The notes under the pieces were generated by a model. It was not told where the DNA came from, did no database searches, and was given only the letters and a program-made list of their open reading frames with translations. From Neptuniibacter sp048548695 (lineage in GTDB: Bacteria; Pseudomonadota; Gammaproteobacteria; Pseudomonadales; Balneatricaceae), in the NCBI RefSeq assembly GCF_048548695.1, contig NZ_JBLYIF010000003.1: a stretch of DNA of 64,000 nt. One strand, 5' to 3'. Positions 35,158 to 44,236 of the stretch are shown piece after piece. The translations under genes were made by a program, and so were the position numbers. Numbering within the stretch: the first letter of the stretch is position 1; every line of letters begins with the position of its first letter.

Positions 35158-35754
35158 ATGCAAACATTACTTCAGATTCGTAGCAGCATCATTGCCGATA
35201 ACAGCCAGTCTACCGCGCTGATGACCGCGTATACCGAGGCATGGCAGGTACGTCACCCTGAAGGCCAGGTAGTGATTCGTGACCTTGCTGCCGAGCCGTT
35301 GCCAGTACTGGATGGCAATACCCTTGGGGCACTGATGAGTGATCCGGATGCCCGCAGCAGCGAACAGCAGGCGGTTGTTGATCTGTCGGATAAATTGATT
35401 GCGGAAGTGAAGTCGGCAGACCAGGTGCTGATCGGTATTCCAATGTATAACTTCGGTATTCCGGTGCAGCTGAAAGCGTGGTTTGACCTGCTGGCGCGCG
35501 CCGGGGTGACCTTCCGTTATACCGATACCGGCCCGGTCGGCTTGTTACCCGATACCCCAGTGCTGTTGTTTGCCACCCGTGGTGGTGTTTACCACGAAGT
35601 AGGTCAGGACTATCAGATTCCCTTTGTGGAACAGTTTCTGGCATTTATCGGTCTTAAACAGACTGAAACAATTTTTGCTGAGGGTTTGAATATGGCCGAT
35701 CGTGCAGACAGCGCCAAAGCCGCCGCCCAGCAGCAGATTGCAGCCCGGGTATAA
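35158..35754 (+). CDS. azoR: FMN-dependent NADH:quinone/azo reductase (AzoR family)
   Basis: AzoR is a flavodoxin-fold enzyme that reduces quinones and azo compounds with NADH and protects against thiol-reactive stress. The protein has 198 residues. The phosphate loop IRSSIIADNSQST is near residue 7-20, and the family motifs GIPMYNFGIPVQLKAWFD and FATRGGVY are present. A perfect TCAGGAGGAACGCCACC ribosome region precedes the ATG. The pirin gene follows after 17 bases. Confidence 0.94.
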   Translation: MQTLLQIRSSIIADNSQSTALMTAYTEAWQVRHPEGQVVIRDLAAEPLPVLDGNTLGALMSDPDARSSEQQAVVDLSDKLIAEVKSADQVLIGIPMYNFGIPVQLKAWFDLLARAGVTFRYTDTGPVGLLPDTPVLLFATRGGVYHEVGQDYQIPFVEQFLAFIGLKQTETIFAEGLNMADRADSAKAAAQQQIAARV

Positions 35755-35771
35755 GCGGGAGGAGTGGCGTA

Positions 35772-36623
35772 ATGAACCAGACCAGACAGATCGCACAATT
35801 GATTCCGGCCCGGGATACCAGCGATGGTGCCGGGGTCAGGCTGAAACGCAGCTTGGGGCAAAACAGTGCTACCCGTGCCGACCCTTTCCTGATGTTGGAT
35901 GCGTTCTCATCGGATGATCCAGATGACTATATCGCCGGTTTTCCACCGCATCCGCACCGTGGTTTTGAAACCGTGACCTACATGCTGGATGGCAGGATGC
36001 TGCACCGTGACCATCTGGGCAATGAAGGCATGCTGCGTGGTGGTGGTGTGCAGTGGATGACGGCGGGCCGGGGGGTCATCCATGAAGAGCGGCCACAGCA
36101 GGTAGAGGGCTTGATGCGCGGTTTTCAGCTTTGGGTCAACCTGCCCGCGGCGGAGAAAATGAAACCGGCGGCCTATCAGAATATTGAACCGGAAGATGTG
36201 GTGGTGATTACCTTGCCGGAGCAGGGAGAAATTAAGCTGATTGCCGGTGACCTGGCGTTGCAGGAACTGCACTACATTGGCCCGGTGTCAGGTGTCAGTG
36301 CCGACCCGCTGATGGTTGATATCAGCCTGCTGCCGGGGCAGTCGTTGACGTTGCCTGTGCCAGAGCAGCATCGGGTGGTGGTATACCCCTTTGCCGGTTC
36401 GCTGCAGGTAAGTGACACGCCGGTATCGACTGATCAGGCAGTGATTCTGTCCGACGGAAATCAGGTTGCGTTGACTGCGGGCAGCGAAGGTGGCCGCGCT
36501 TTATTGCTGGCTGCCCGACCCATTGGTGAGCCGGTGGCACAGTACGGTCCCTTTGTGATGAATACCATGACCGAAGTGGAGCAGGCGATTCAGGATTACC
36601 GCGATGGTTGCCTGACCGGCTGA
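35772..36623 (+). CDS. Pirin family protein
   Basis: This is a 283-residue bicupin pirin. The metal-binding N-terminal cupin shows FPPHPHRGFETVTYMLDG (two His), then VQWMTAGRGVIHEE (His and Glu). The second cupin lacks an obvious metal site. E. coli YhhW has quercetinase activity; other pirins act as redox-sensitive partners. In an operon with azoR and under a divergent LysR gene, a role in handling quinones or flavonoid-like compounds is plausible. A terminator hairpin follows. Confidence 0.94.
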   Translation: MNQTRQIAQLIPARDTSDGAGVRLKRSLGQNSATRADPFLMLDAFSSDDPDDYIAGFPPHPHRGFETVTYMLDGRMLHRDHLGNEGMLRGGGVQWMTAGRGVIHEERPQQVEGLMRGFQLWVNLPAAEKMKPAAYQNIEPEDVVVITLPEQGEIKLIAGDLALQELHYIGPVSGVSADPLMVDISLLPGQSLTLPVPEQHRVVVYPFAGSLQVSDTPVSTDQAVILSDGNQVALTAGSEGGRALLLAARPIGEPVAQYGPFVMNTMTEVEQAIQDYRDGCLTG

Positions 36624-36633
36624 GCTGACAGCA

Positions 36634-36673
36634 GGGTGGCGATGCGTATGCATTTGCTGCCCGTTGTTTTTTT
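36634..36673 (+). terminator. Intrinsic terminator after azoR-pirin
   Basis: GGGTGGC pairs with GCTGCCC (two wobble pairs) and GATGC with GCATT around a GTAT loop, followed closely by TTTTTTT (36667-36673). Confidence 0.65.
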
Positions 36674-36981
36674 GTCTGCATTACCTCTTTAAAGACAGTG
36701 TTAACCCTGTCCCGTTGCCGATTACCAGCCCCCCGCATGTTGCTATGCCTGTCTTTCTTGACCTTCATTTAGCAATAAGTCAGCCAGTAGATACAAATCA
36801 GCCAGGCATCAGTTTGTGTTTTGTTGCTGAAAACCGGCTTGGCCTAATGCCTGTTTGTTTGCGTCTGCCGTAAGGCATGATGTCGCCAATCGACGGGTCG
36901 TTACATTTGTCTTTTTTTGCTGCCATTCTGTCTTTGTGGACAAATAGAGGAGTTGCTACTCTCAAATCAAGGTGAATATCC
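36674..36981. other. Intergenic region upstream of the GlxA-type regulator
   Basis: There are about 310 bases without a supported gene. A short frame across 36664-36873 has no ribosome site and looks random. The 3' end must hold the promoter and leader of the next gene (ATCAAGGTGAATATCC before its ATG). Confidence 0.4.
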
Positions 36982-37953
36982 ATGACAGAAAAGCATGTAA
37001 CGCAGAAGATCGGTGTCTTAATTTTTCATGAGGCGCAGGTGCTGGATATTACCGGGCCGCATGAGGTGTTCTCATCGGCCCGGATGCTGCAGGAGCAGAA
37101 CGGGTCAGACCAGTGCTATGAGGTGTTTTTAATCGCCAAAACACGGGCCCCGGTGCGGATGTCGTCGGGTATGGCTATCGTTCCGGACTATGACTTTACG
37201 ATCTGTCCTCCGGCAATGGATACCCTGATTATTCCAGGAGCGGAGAACATCCAGCACGCGCTGGATGATGCAGAACTGCTTAGCTGGATTGATCAGCAGG
37301 CGGCCAGGGTCAGGCGACTGGTTTCTATCTGTACCGGCGCTTTTCTGTTAGCAAAGCTGGGCTTACTGGAGGGTAAAAACATTACTACTCATTGGGCTTA
37401 TTGCACGGATATGCAGCAACGGTTTCCGCAACTGAAAATTGAGTCAGATGCCATATTTATCAAGCAGGGCAGCATCTACACATCTGCCGGTGTGACTGCC
37501 GGAATGGATCTGTCGCTGGCGCTGGTCGAAGAGGATGTGGGCAAAACAATCGCCATGAGTGTGGCCAGAAAACTGGTGGTGTTTTACAAACGGCCGGGTG
37601 GACAAAAGCAGTTCAGTGAATTCATTTTGTCGCAATCAAACAGCCATTTCAGCGCCTTGATTGACTGGATACTGGAAAACCTGTCAGCCGATCTGTCTAT
37701 CGAGATGCTGGCACAACGGGCCAATATGAGTCCGCGACATTTTGTCCGTAAATTCAAACAGGAAGTGGGTGAAACCCCGGCCAAGTTTGTTGAACGCCTG
37801 CGCCTGTCTCAGGCCCGGATATTGCTCGAAAACAAATGCAGCATTTTAAAGTCCATTGCCAACAAATGCGGCTTTAAAAGCGAAGAGCAGATGCGCCGTG
37901 CATTTCAGCGGGGACTCTGTGTAACGCCAAACGAATACCGCACCCGTTTCTGA
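36982..37953 (+). CDS. GlxA family transcription regulator (DJ-1/PfpI plus AraC)
   Basis: The 323-residue regulator joins an N-terminal DJ-1/PfpI-like domain (about 8-190) to an AraC-type double helix-turn-helix (about 220-320). The DJ-1 part includes ICTGAFLLAKLGLLEGK with the nucleophile-elbow cysteine. The AraC part includes MLAQRANMSPRHFVRKFKQE, then IANKCGFKSEEQMRRAFQR. Such regulators often control a nearby DJ-1 enzyme. Here the next gene, 99 bases downstream, is one. Confidence 0.94.
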   Translation: MTEKHVTQKIGVLIFHEAQVLDITGPHEVFSSARMLQEQNGSDQCYEVFLIAKTRAPVRMSSGMAIVPDYDFTICPPAMDTLIIPGAENIQHALDDAELLSWIDQQAARVRRLVSICTGAFLLAKLGLLEGKNITTHWAYCTDMQQRFPQLKIESDAIFIKQGSIYTSAGVTAGMDLSLALVEEDVGKTIAMSVARKLVVFYKRPGGQKQFSEFILSQSNSHFSALIDWILENLSADLSIEMLAQRANMSPRHFVRKFKQEVGETPAKFVERLRLSQARILLENKCSILKSIANKCGFKSEEQMRRAFQRGLCVTPNEYRTRF

Positions 37954-38052
37954 GACTGGCAGGCCGTGGTGGTCGCGCTATACCGATTATTTCCGTTCAG
38001 GCCCCGCTCGGGTTCTGAATACTGACAACAATAAGATGCACAGGAGAGCGAC

Positions 38053-38769
38053 ATGGAATTATCGGAAATAGCTGGCTTAAGACCGGATATGCTGGATAGG
38101 GAGCAGGTTGAACCTGCGATACAAAAAACCGTGGGGGTTCTGATTTTCCCCGGATTTGAATTACTGGATGTCTACGGGCCAATGGATCTGTGGTCGAATA
38201 TCAATCTGGTGCCGGCAGCGCTCTGGAAACACAGGAGCAGCATAGAGGGCGTTAAACTTGTCACTGTTGCCCCTCAAACCGGCGAAATTGCGTCACATGG
38301 CGGCATTAAAACCGTGGCCGAGTTTGATTATAACGACTGTCCGCACCTGGACTACCTGATTGTTCCGGGTGGCTGGGGAGCAGTACCGCTGGTGGAAGAT
38401 CAGGCTACTTTGAACTGGCTGCAGTCCCAGGCCCAGCAGGTCGACTTGTTGATGTCAGTCTGCAATGGTGCTTCGCTGCTGGCTGCCGCATGCATTCTTG
38501 ATGGCCTGCAGGCGACCACCAACAAACTGCTGTGGAATGAAGCAACCGCGCCGGGACCAAACGTACACTGGGTGAAAAAAGCCCGCTGGGTTGAGCAGGG
38601 CAAGATTATTACTGCCTCAGGCATTGCTGCCGGTATTGATATGACCCATGCGGTGATCGCCAAGCTGTACGGCGAAGATGTCGCAACCTGGATTGAGCTA
38701 TGGACCGAATACGAACCACACCGGGATGCAGCGTGGGACCCCTATGCTGCCATGGCCGGTTTAGTATGA
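38053..38769 (+). CDS. DJ-1/PfpI family protein (isonitrile hydratase-like)
   Basis: This 238-residue DJ-1/PfpI-fold protein has the N-terminal GVLIFPGFELLDVYGPMDLW motif with an Asp typical of isonitrile hydratase (InhA-type) enzymes. VPGGWGA and the nucleophile elbow SVCNGASLLAAA carrying the catalytic Cys are also present. The first 25 residues are an extension before the fold. The likely reaction is hydration of an isonitrile or a glyoxalase-like reaction; the substrate is not determined. It probably forms a unit with the GlxA-type regulator upstream. Confidence 0.9.
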   Translation: MELSEIAGLRPDMLDREQVEPAIQKTVGVLIFPGFELLDVYGPMDLWSNINLVPAALWKHRSSIEGVKLVTVAPQTGEIASHGGIKTVAEFDYNDCPHLDYLIVPGGWGAVPLVEDQATLNWLQSQAQQVDLLMSVCNGASLLAAACILDGLQATTNKLLWNEATAPGPNVHWVKKARWVEQGKIITASGIAAGIDMTHAVIAKLYGEDVATWIELWTEYEPHRDAAWDPYAAMAGLV

Positions 38770-38786
38770 TGCCTGGTTAGGCTATT

Positions 38787-38825
38787 CAGATCACCGGTAC
38801 TGATCTGTTGTGATCCGGTGATCTG
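38787..38825. terminator. Inverted repeat between convergent genes
   Basis: CAGATCACCGG (38787-38797) and CCGGTGATCTG (38815-38825) form a perfect 11-bp stem with a 17-base loop. No T run follows on either strand, so it may work only weakly as a terminator, for both flanking genes. Confidence 0.5.
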
Positions 38826-38836
38826 ATGAAACAGCC

Positions 38837-39148
38837 TTATTCCTCTTTGCTGACCACATCTCTGAATTCGAAGGTCAGAGTGCCAAAAAAGGCATACAGC
38901 CACAGTCCGAAAATTGACACCAGCCAGATAAACAAGGCAAAGAACAGACTAAACAAAGGCCACATTAATAACGCTGCCGCCAGTCCCATTACGCCGGTGA
39001 CACTTTCTCCATTCCAGCTGACAGTGTCCGCGCCAAAGATGGAGGCAATCCCACAAAGCGTAAACAGGACGAAAAACCCACAACCAAGCCCTAATGTGAG
39101 CAGTCGGAATAGAGAGGCCTTGGAAATTTTTCTTGCTTCGATGTGCAT
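38837..39148 (-). CDS. Small two-to-three helix membrane protein
   Basis: I do not recognise a family. The 103-residue protein begins with a short basic stretch (MHIEARKISK) and has hydrophobic segments near residues 15-38 and 55-95, the latter probably two helices split by a short turn. It ends in a short acidic tail. AAGGAG lies five bases before the ATG at 39148, which decides the start over the nearby GTG. It appears to be a single gene between two convergent or unrelated units. Confidence 0.75.
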   Translation of the reverse strand: MHIEARKISKASLFRLLTLGLGCGFFVLFTLCGIASIFGADTVSWNGESVTGVMGLAAALLMWPLFSLFFALFIWLVSIFGLWLYAFFGTLTFEFRDVVSKEE

Positions 39149-39232
39149 AAACACTCCTTGTTGGTTTAATGCGGCGATAAACCGCAGCGTTGGTGCTGGA
39201 CAACCTCTGTCTGGGCTGGATAGTGGGTATCG

Positions 39233-40270
39233 CTAAAGGCCCGCCGCCAATTCACGGGTCAGTTGCGCAGCGGATATCTCTTTGCATCCAGTCGAATTTT
39301 GGCCAGACCACAGCGGTGAGAAATCACCAGAGCTGCGGCTTTCAGCTTCGGCACGCAAAGGCGCAATGGCAGATGCCGCCAAAGGAAATTCCGGTGTGTT
39401 CGCACTGATGGGTCCCAGTTCCCGTATGACTCGGTTGACAATGCTCCGGGCGGGCCGACCGGAGAATAGATTGGTCACCGCCGTATGTCCGGCGGCTTCG
39501 CTTTTGAGTGCCGAGCGGTGTACCGCACTGGTATTAGCCTCGGGGCAGAGTAGATAAGCCGTGCCGACCTGCACCCCGGCGGCACCAAGGGCGAGTGCGG
39601 CTGTCACCCCTTTTGCATCGGTGATACCTCCGGCAGCAATCACCGGTAGCTTTACCGCCTGCACAATGCGCGGCACCAGTGAGGACATGCCAACCTGGGT
39701 AGTCAGGTCGTCTGACAAGAACATGCCTCGGTGTCCACCTGCTTCGAGCCCTTGGGCAATGATGGCATCAACTCCCTGCGCCTCAAGCCAGCGCGCCTCT
39801 GCGACAGTCGTTGCTGAAGACAGTACCTTCGCCCCCCAGCCTTGTACTCGGGCCAGTAATTCAGCCGAGGGCAAACCAAAATGGAAACTGACCACGGCGG
39901 GTTTAAATGCCTCTAATACCTCGATCATCGCCAAACTAAAAGGCGCACGCCCCTGTCCGGCAGCTACATTGGCTATATCAATTCCATACTCTTGATAATA
40001 CGGCGCAAGCGTTGCTTGCCACATGGTCTCTCGTTCGGCACTGGGGCAGGGCGGGGTATGGCAAAAGAAATTCACATTAAAAGGCTTGTCGGTTTGAGCT
40101 TGAAGGGTTGTCAATTCGTCACGCATGGCGTCAAGACTGAGCATGGCACAGGGCAAAGAGCCCAGCCCGCCAGCGTTAGACACTGCCACTGTCAGCGCAC
40201 TGCCTTGCACACCCGCCATCGGTGCTTGAATGATCGGTAGCTCTGTCCCCAGGAGTTGTTGAAGGGTCAT
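39233..40270 (-). CDS. Nitronate monooxygenase family flavoenzyme
   Basis: The 345-residue protein is a TIM-barrel FMN enzyme of the nitronate monooxygenase/2-nitropropane dioxygenase family. Key motifs are PIIQAPMAGVQG and SNAGGLGSLP at the N terminus. The catalytic histidine region is QGLEAGGHRGMF, and the phosphate-binding glycine motifs are IAAGGITDAKGV and LGAAGVQVGTAYLLCPEA. It oxidises alkyl nitronates such as propionate-3-nitronate, a toxic plant or microbial compound. ATG 40270 follows TGGAGTGCAAGTC. Confidence 0.94.
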   Translation of the reverse strand: MTLQQLLGTELPIIQAPMAGVQGSALTVAVSNAGGLGSLPCAMLSLDAMRDELTTLQAQTDKPFNVNFFCHTPPCPSAERETMWQATLAPYYQEYGIDIANVAAGQGRAPFSLAMIEVLEAFKPAVVSFHFGLPSAELLARVQGWGAKVLSSATTVAEARWLEAQGVDAIIAQGLEAGGHRGMFLSDDLTTQVGMSSLVPRIVQAVKLPVIAAGGITDAKGVTAALALGAAGVQVGTAYLLCPEANTSAVHRSALKSEAAGHTAVTNLFSGRPARSIVNRVIRELGPISANTPEFPLAASAIAPLRAEAESRSSGDFSPLWSGQNSTGCKEISAAQLTRELAAGL

Positions 40271-40610
40271 GACTTGCACTCCAATTTGATTCCTGCCCAC
40301 GGCACAATGTTAGCCATGCTTTATTTTACGAAGACTATGGGTATAGCTTGTTGAGTGTTCGCGATCAACATTAAGGACCGTCACGAAGCGACGGTCCAAG
40401 TTGGAAGTGCGAGCTTTGATGTTGGTGTTAGAAGCTTTTATAACACCTTTAAGATATTGGTTACCATTAACAAAAAACCGCCAAGCAGTACCATTTTATA
40501 GACTGTTTCCAGTAGCAAACGAGCAAGCGCCTGTGGTGGGTGCCAGTGTTGGTAAGTCTGGGAGCGTTGCTATCTCTCTGTTCCCGTATATGTTGCTTCG
40601 GCGGATATTT
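40271..40610. other. Intergenic region between NMO and GDPD genes
   Basis: These 340 bases hold no supported gene. They include the NMO promoter on the minus strand and one perfect hairpin (listed separately). An open frame at 40401-40652 has no clear ribosome site or family features. Confidence 0.4.
40375..40397. repeat. Short perfect inverted repeat
   Basis: GGACCGTC and GACGGTCC are separated by seven bases (ACGAAGC). No T run follows. It lies about 100 bases upstream of the NMO start and about 215 bases past the GDPD stop. It may be a protein-binding site or a weak terminator. Confidence 0.4.
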
Positions 40611-41387
40611 TTACAGCGGATCAGGGGAGGTCAGAGAGATGAGGTACTCTGAGGTGGTGTCTGCTGCTGGATTCAGAAAGTCCTGCGGGGTATCGGTAAA
40701 TACGCCGTCTACACCCCAGCTATAGAGTCTGGCGGCATCGGCGGGGCTGTTGCAGGTAAAGCAGTACAGGTCGTAGCCCGCCTGTTTGATCTGCCGGGCT
40801 TCCTTTTCCATCAGCAACTGCCAATTGCAGTGAATGCTGACAGCGTTGAGATTCTGCGCCTGCAGTTGCCACAGCGGCGGGATATCATCAAACAGCAGCC
40901 CCAGCTGGATATGCTTGTCGAGGGCGCGGTAGGCGGCCAGTACTTCTAAGTCAAAACAGCTGATGATCAGGCGGCTTTTATCCTGCCAATAGACGCTGAT
41001 GGTCTCATGCAGCACCTCGGCGATGGTCTGCGCGGGCCACTGAAAGGGTTTGATTTCCAGATTGAGTCCCAGCCCCAGCGACTGACACTGCAGTAGGGCA
41101 TCGGCCAGACGGGGCAGGGTTTCCTGCTGCCAGTCGAGGTGGAACCAGCTACCGACATCAATGCTGCCGAGGTCAAGGGAGGATAGACTGCTGAGCTGTC
41201 CGTGGCGGTTACTGCAGCGCTCCAGGCTATCATCATGAGACAGTACGGCGGTGTGGTCCCCCAGTAGGGTGGCATCCAGTTCTACCCAAGTGACACCGGT
41301 TGCAGCAGCTTTGCGAATTCCGGCCAGGGTGTTTTCCGGTGCCAGGCTGGCGGCCCCGCGATGGCCGATCACAGGCGCAGCTATCAT
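40611..41387 (-). CDS. ugpQ: Glycerophosphodiester phosphodiesterase
   Basis: This enzyme cleaves glycerophosphodiesters to glycerol-3-phosphate and an alcohol. The 258-residue cytoplasmic protein has no signal peptide, which fits the UgpQ type. It shows IGHRGAASLAPENTLAGI with the catalytic His, VELDATLLGDHTAVLSHDD with the metal-binding Glu and Asp and second His, and NLEIKP further on. The C-terminal YSWGVDGVFTDTP closes the TIM barrel. It starts five bases after the GST gene, as the third gene of an operon. Confidence 0.93.
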   Translation of the reverse strand: MIAAPVIGHRGAASLAPENTLAGIRKAAATGVTWVELDATLLGDHTAVLSHDDSLERCSNRHGQLSSLSSLDLGSIDVGSWFHLDWQQETLPRLADALLQCQSLGLGLNLEIKPFQWPAQTIAEVLHETISVYWQDKSRLIISCFDLEVLAAYRALDKHIQLGLLFDDIPPLWQLQAQNLNAVSIHCNWQLLMEKEARQIKQAGYDLYCFTCNSPADAARLYSWGVDGVFTDTPQDFLNPAADTTSEYLISLTSPDPL

Positions 41388-41392
41388 ACTGG

Positions 41393-42010
41393 TCAGGGTA
41401 CCTGCATACCGTGCTGAACAAACTCAATGTGTCCCATGCGCTGCATCCAGTCGCGTACGTGGGGGAATTCATCCAGCTCAATTGCCTGCCATTCGTAGCG
41501 CATGGCCCAAGGGTAGATGGCAAAGTCGGCAATGGTCAGGTCATCGCCGACGATAAAGTCCCGCCCATCAAGCTGACGATTAAGGGTATTCCAGAGCCGC
41601 TTTGCGACTTCCTGGTAACGCTGTTTGGCATAGGGTACGTCTTCTTTGGCGAAGCGGTTGAAGTGATGGGCTTGGCCGAGCATGGGGCCGAAGTTGCCCA
41701 TCTGCCACATAACCCATTGCAAACAGGTCAGGCGTTCTGTTGGATCATCGGGCAGGAATTCGCCGGTTTTCTCCGCCAGATAGATTAGAATCGCCCCACT
41801 TTCGGCGAGGCTGATTGGCTCTCCGTTAATGCCCTCTTCATCGATAATGGCGGGGATCTGGTTGTTAGGGCTGATGGTCTGGAATTCGGGACTGAATTGA
41901 TCACCTTCCATGATGTTGACCGGGTGTACCTGATAGGGAAGGCGCAGCGCTTCGAGCATAATGGAGATCTTGCGCCCGTTCGGCGTTCCCCAAGTGTAGA
42001 GATCAATCAT
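41393..42010 (-). CDS. Glutathione S-transferase, YfcG/YghU-like
   Basis: The 205-residue protein has a thioredoxin-like N-terminal domain with TWGTPNGRKISIMLEAL, ISPNNQIPAI and the glutathione-binding ESGAILIYLAEKTG. A helical C-terminal domain has GPMLGQAHHFNRFA and DLTIADFAIYPW. The pattern matches the Nu-class/YfcG group, which acts as disulfide-bond reductases with glutathione. It lies in one operon with the preceding hypothetical gene (11-base gap) and with ugpQ. Confidence 0.93.
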   Translation of the reverse strand: MIDLYTWGTPNGRKISIMLEALRLPYQVHPVNIMEGDQFSPEFQTISPNNQIPAIIDEEGINGEPISLAESGAILIYLAEKTGEFLPDDPTERLTCLQWVMWQMGNFGPMLGQAHHFNRFAKEDVPYAKQRYQEVAKRLWNTLNRQLDGRDFIVGDDLTIADFAIYPWAMRYEWQAIELDEFPHVRDWMQRMGHIEFVQHGMQVP

Positions 42011-42021
42011 CGGAATAGCCC

Positions 42022-42816
42022 TTATTGGTTAGCAAATTGGCGATAGATACTGACCAGCTCATCTTCGCTGAAGGTGACGATGAGCAATTGCTGTCCCGGC
42101 TGGATCAGATTGGGGTTGTCCCCGAGAATCCCTTTCTCGTAGTTATAAATGTAGGTGCTATCGACCTTGGCCTGCAATAGCCGGCCTAAAAAAGAACTGC
42201 TGAAATCTTCCAGACGTTCATCGGCATCCTTGGGTATGTCGGCATACACGGTGTCAGCCTGTCCCGGCAGAGAAAGCCCCTGGGTAAAGCTGCGCATCAA
42301 TGCAGTTTGCATGATGCCCCAGATACCTTCTTTGTCACTGTCGTTTACCGCATGGATGAAGTAGATTTTGCCGGACCCCTCGGGGTTATCCAGTAATTCA
42401 CGCAAGCGAATCTGGTCGGCCCCCATGGGTGCGGTTTGCTGGCGAACGCGCTGTTCATCGGTGCCTGACTGGGACAGATCCAGCCGCGAGCTGGGCACGG
42501 CATAGGTGCCGTCTGAACCGCTGGCAGCGGCATCGGGGGTAATGGATTCAATATTTGCCTGCGCCAGTACCTTGGCTGCAGGTAATTGCAACAGCTGGTC
42601 GGCGGTGACAAAGCTGTCCGCCTGCTTGATGTCGATTGGCTGCTCCGCGCCAGATGTCAGGCGTGAAATGTGGGCTTTGGCATCGGCATCCTGCTGCAGG
42701 TCAGCGGGTTGCTCCATCTGTTGTGCCACCTCATCAGGTTGTGGCAGGGTATTAAAAAACAGAAATGCTGCGGCCGCGACGATGATAAACAGGGTAATCA
42801 GGAGTGTTCTCAACAT
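42022..42816 (-). CDS. Membrane-anchored hypothetical protein with LysM-like end
   Basis: I do not recognise a named family. The 264-residue protein has one N-terminal transmembrane segment (about 4-22). A low-complexity Gln/Asp/Ala-rich linker follows (about 25-135), then a folded-looking domain with IYFIHAVNDSDKEGIWGIMQ, probably in the periplasm. The last part, GDNPNLIQPGQQLLIV, resembles the end of a LysM motif, suggesting contact with peptidoglycan. It is the first gene of the operon with the GST and ugpQ genes and is divergent from smrA. Confidence 0.75.
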   Translation of the reverse strand: MLRTLLITLFIIVAAAAFLFFNTLPQPDEVAQQMEQPADLQQDADAKAHISRLTSGAEQPIDIKQADSFVTADQLLQLPAAKVLAQANIESITPDAAASGSDGTYAVPSSRLDLSQSGTDEQRVRQQTAPMGADQIRLRELLDNPEGSGKIYFIHAVNDSDKEGIWGIMQTALMRSFTQGLSLPGQADTVYADIPKDADERLEDFSSSFLGRLLQAKVDSTYIYNYEKGILGDNPNLIQPGQQLLIVTFSEDELVSIYRQFANQ

Positions 42817-42945
42817 GCGGGTTCCCTTATTCTTATGTGGTGTGCCTTGAACAGCACCAATGTAGCCTGATGTGACTGATTATTAAAGCCACAAACATCA
42901 TGGCTATATTGGCAAATTCATCGTGAGACAATATGGCTGAGACTG

Positions 42946-43527
42946 ATGAACAACAGTGATAATTCATTTTCTCAATGGATGCAGGGCGAAGGGGTTAAAC
43001 CCCTGCAGCAACGTAACCGGGTTGACCTGAGTGCTCAGCGGCCAAAACGCAGTGACCCCAATGCTGCGGCTCGCCGTCGCGCGGCGCTGGCCGGGGCGGA
43101 GGGTGAGCTGACTACCTCAGAGATCGAGTGGCGTCATCCGCTGGATCTGCTGGAGTGGAAACGGGATGGCGTACAGGAGGGGGTCTACCGTAACTTGCGG
43201 CTGGGGCGCTATCAGGTGGATGCGCGGTTGGAACTGATGCGCAAAACCTCCGGTCAGGCACTGGATGAACTGCTGAGTTTTGTACGGGAATGTATCAAAC
43301 TGGATATCCGTACGGTGCTGCTGACCCACGGACGCAGCCAACAACGTGGTGATGCGGCTAATCGCACCAAAAGTTACCTTGAGCTGTGGCTGCCACTGTT
43401 GCCGGACGTGATGGCCTTTCATTCGGCCCAGCCGCAGCATGGTGGTCACGGTGCCCTCTATGTACTGTTGCGCAAGAGTGAGAAAAAGCGCCAGGAAAAC
43501 TGGGAAAAACATCAAAAACGCGGCTGA
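42946..43527 (+). CDS. smrA: Smr-domain endonuclease (SmrA/SmrB-like)
   Basis: The 193-residue protein has a basic N-terminal extension (about 1-85) and a C-terminal Smr domain. Its signatures are LDLRLGRYQVDA-type start (NLRLGRYQVDARLEL), VLLTHGR and HGGHGALYVLLRK. Small MutS-related proteins are nicking endonucleases for DNA or, in E. coli SmrB, for mRNA on collided ribosomes. SmrA and SmrB cannot be told apart with confidence from this sequence. It is divergent from the preceding operon across 130 bases. Confidence 0.9.
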   Translation: MNNSDNSFSQWMQGEGVKPLQQRNRVDLSAQRPKRSDPNAAARRRAALAGAEGELTTSEIEWRHPLDLLEWKRDGVQEGVYRNLRLGRYQVDARLELMRKTSGQALDELLSFVRECIKLDIRTVLLTHGRSQQRGDAANRTKSYLELWLPLLPDVMAFHSAQPQHGGHGALYVLLRKSEKKRQENWEKHQKRG

Positions 43528-43630
43528 TTGCCCAAGGCAGGCAACACGGCATTTACTGTGTAAATATCAGCAGCAGCGGGGGATAATAAACAGCCTCGTG
43601 TGCTGTACAGGTTTTTAAAGGAGAGAAAAC

Positions 43631-44224
43631 GTGAGTGTAGGTGCCATTATTTTTACCCTGCTGATTGTCGGCAGCGTGTTTTTTGCAATCACCATCTATA
43701 ACCGGCTGGTGACGTTAAAAAATCGGCATGAGAATGCCTTTTCCCAGATCGAGGTGCAGCTGAAACGCCGCTACGACCTGATCCCTAATCTGGTGGAAAC
43801 CGCCAAGGGTTATATGGCCCATGAGCGGGAAACACTGGAAGCGGTGATTGCGGCGCGTAATGAGGCCGCCACCCTGCTGAAAGGTGCGGCTGCGACCCTG
43901 AGTGGCGATGCCATGCAACAACTGGCAGGGGCTGAAGGGGTCTTGCAGGGCGCGTTGAGTAAACTCAATGTGGTGATGGAAGCCTACCCCGAGTTAAAGG
44001 CCAACGAGAACATGATGCAGCTGAGTGAAGAGCTGACCACCACGGAAAACCGGGTGGCCTTTGCCCGTCAGTCTTTTAACGACGCGGTGACTAATTACAA
44101 CGCCTATCGGCAGAGCTTTCCGGTGAATATGCTGTGTAACAGCTTCGGCCATCGTCAGGATGCCAGCCTGCTGGAATTTGCTGACAGTGCCGAGATCCAG
44201 AAAGCTCCGCAGATCAGCTTCTGA
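43631..44224 (+). CDS. LemA family protein
   Basis: The 197-residue protein has one N-terminal membrane segment (about 5-24) followed by a helical bundle with the family signature YNRLVTLKNRHENAFSQIEV, then YDLIPNLVETAKGYM, and ENRVAFARQSFNDAV. The family's role is unknown; it is commonly encoded beside a membrane M48 protease, as here (12-base gap). The GTG start follows AAAGGAGAGAAAAC. Confidence 0.95.
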   Translation: MSVGAIIFTLLIVGSVFFAITIYNRLVTLKNRHENAFSQIEVQLKRRYDLIPNLVETAKGYMAHERETLEAVIAARNEAATLLKGAAATLSGDAMQQLAGAEGVLQGALSKLNVVMEAYPELKANENMMQLSEELTTTENRVAFARQSFNDAVTNYNAYRQSFPVNMLCNSFGHRQDASLLEFADSAEIQKAPQISF

Positions 44225-44236
44225 TTCTGCGCGGTT

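Noticed and set aside
36664..36873. Open frame of 69 codons upstream of the GlxA-type gene
   Set aside because: No ribosome site, mixed low-complexity composition, and it begins within the terminator after pirin.
40401..40652. Open frame of 83 codons between the NMO and GDPD genes
   Set aside because: It runs antisense into the GDPD end, has no ribosome site and no recognisable motif.
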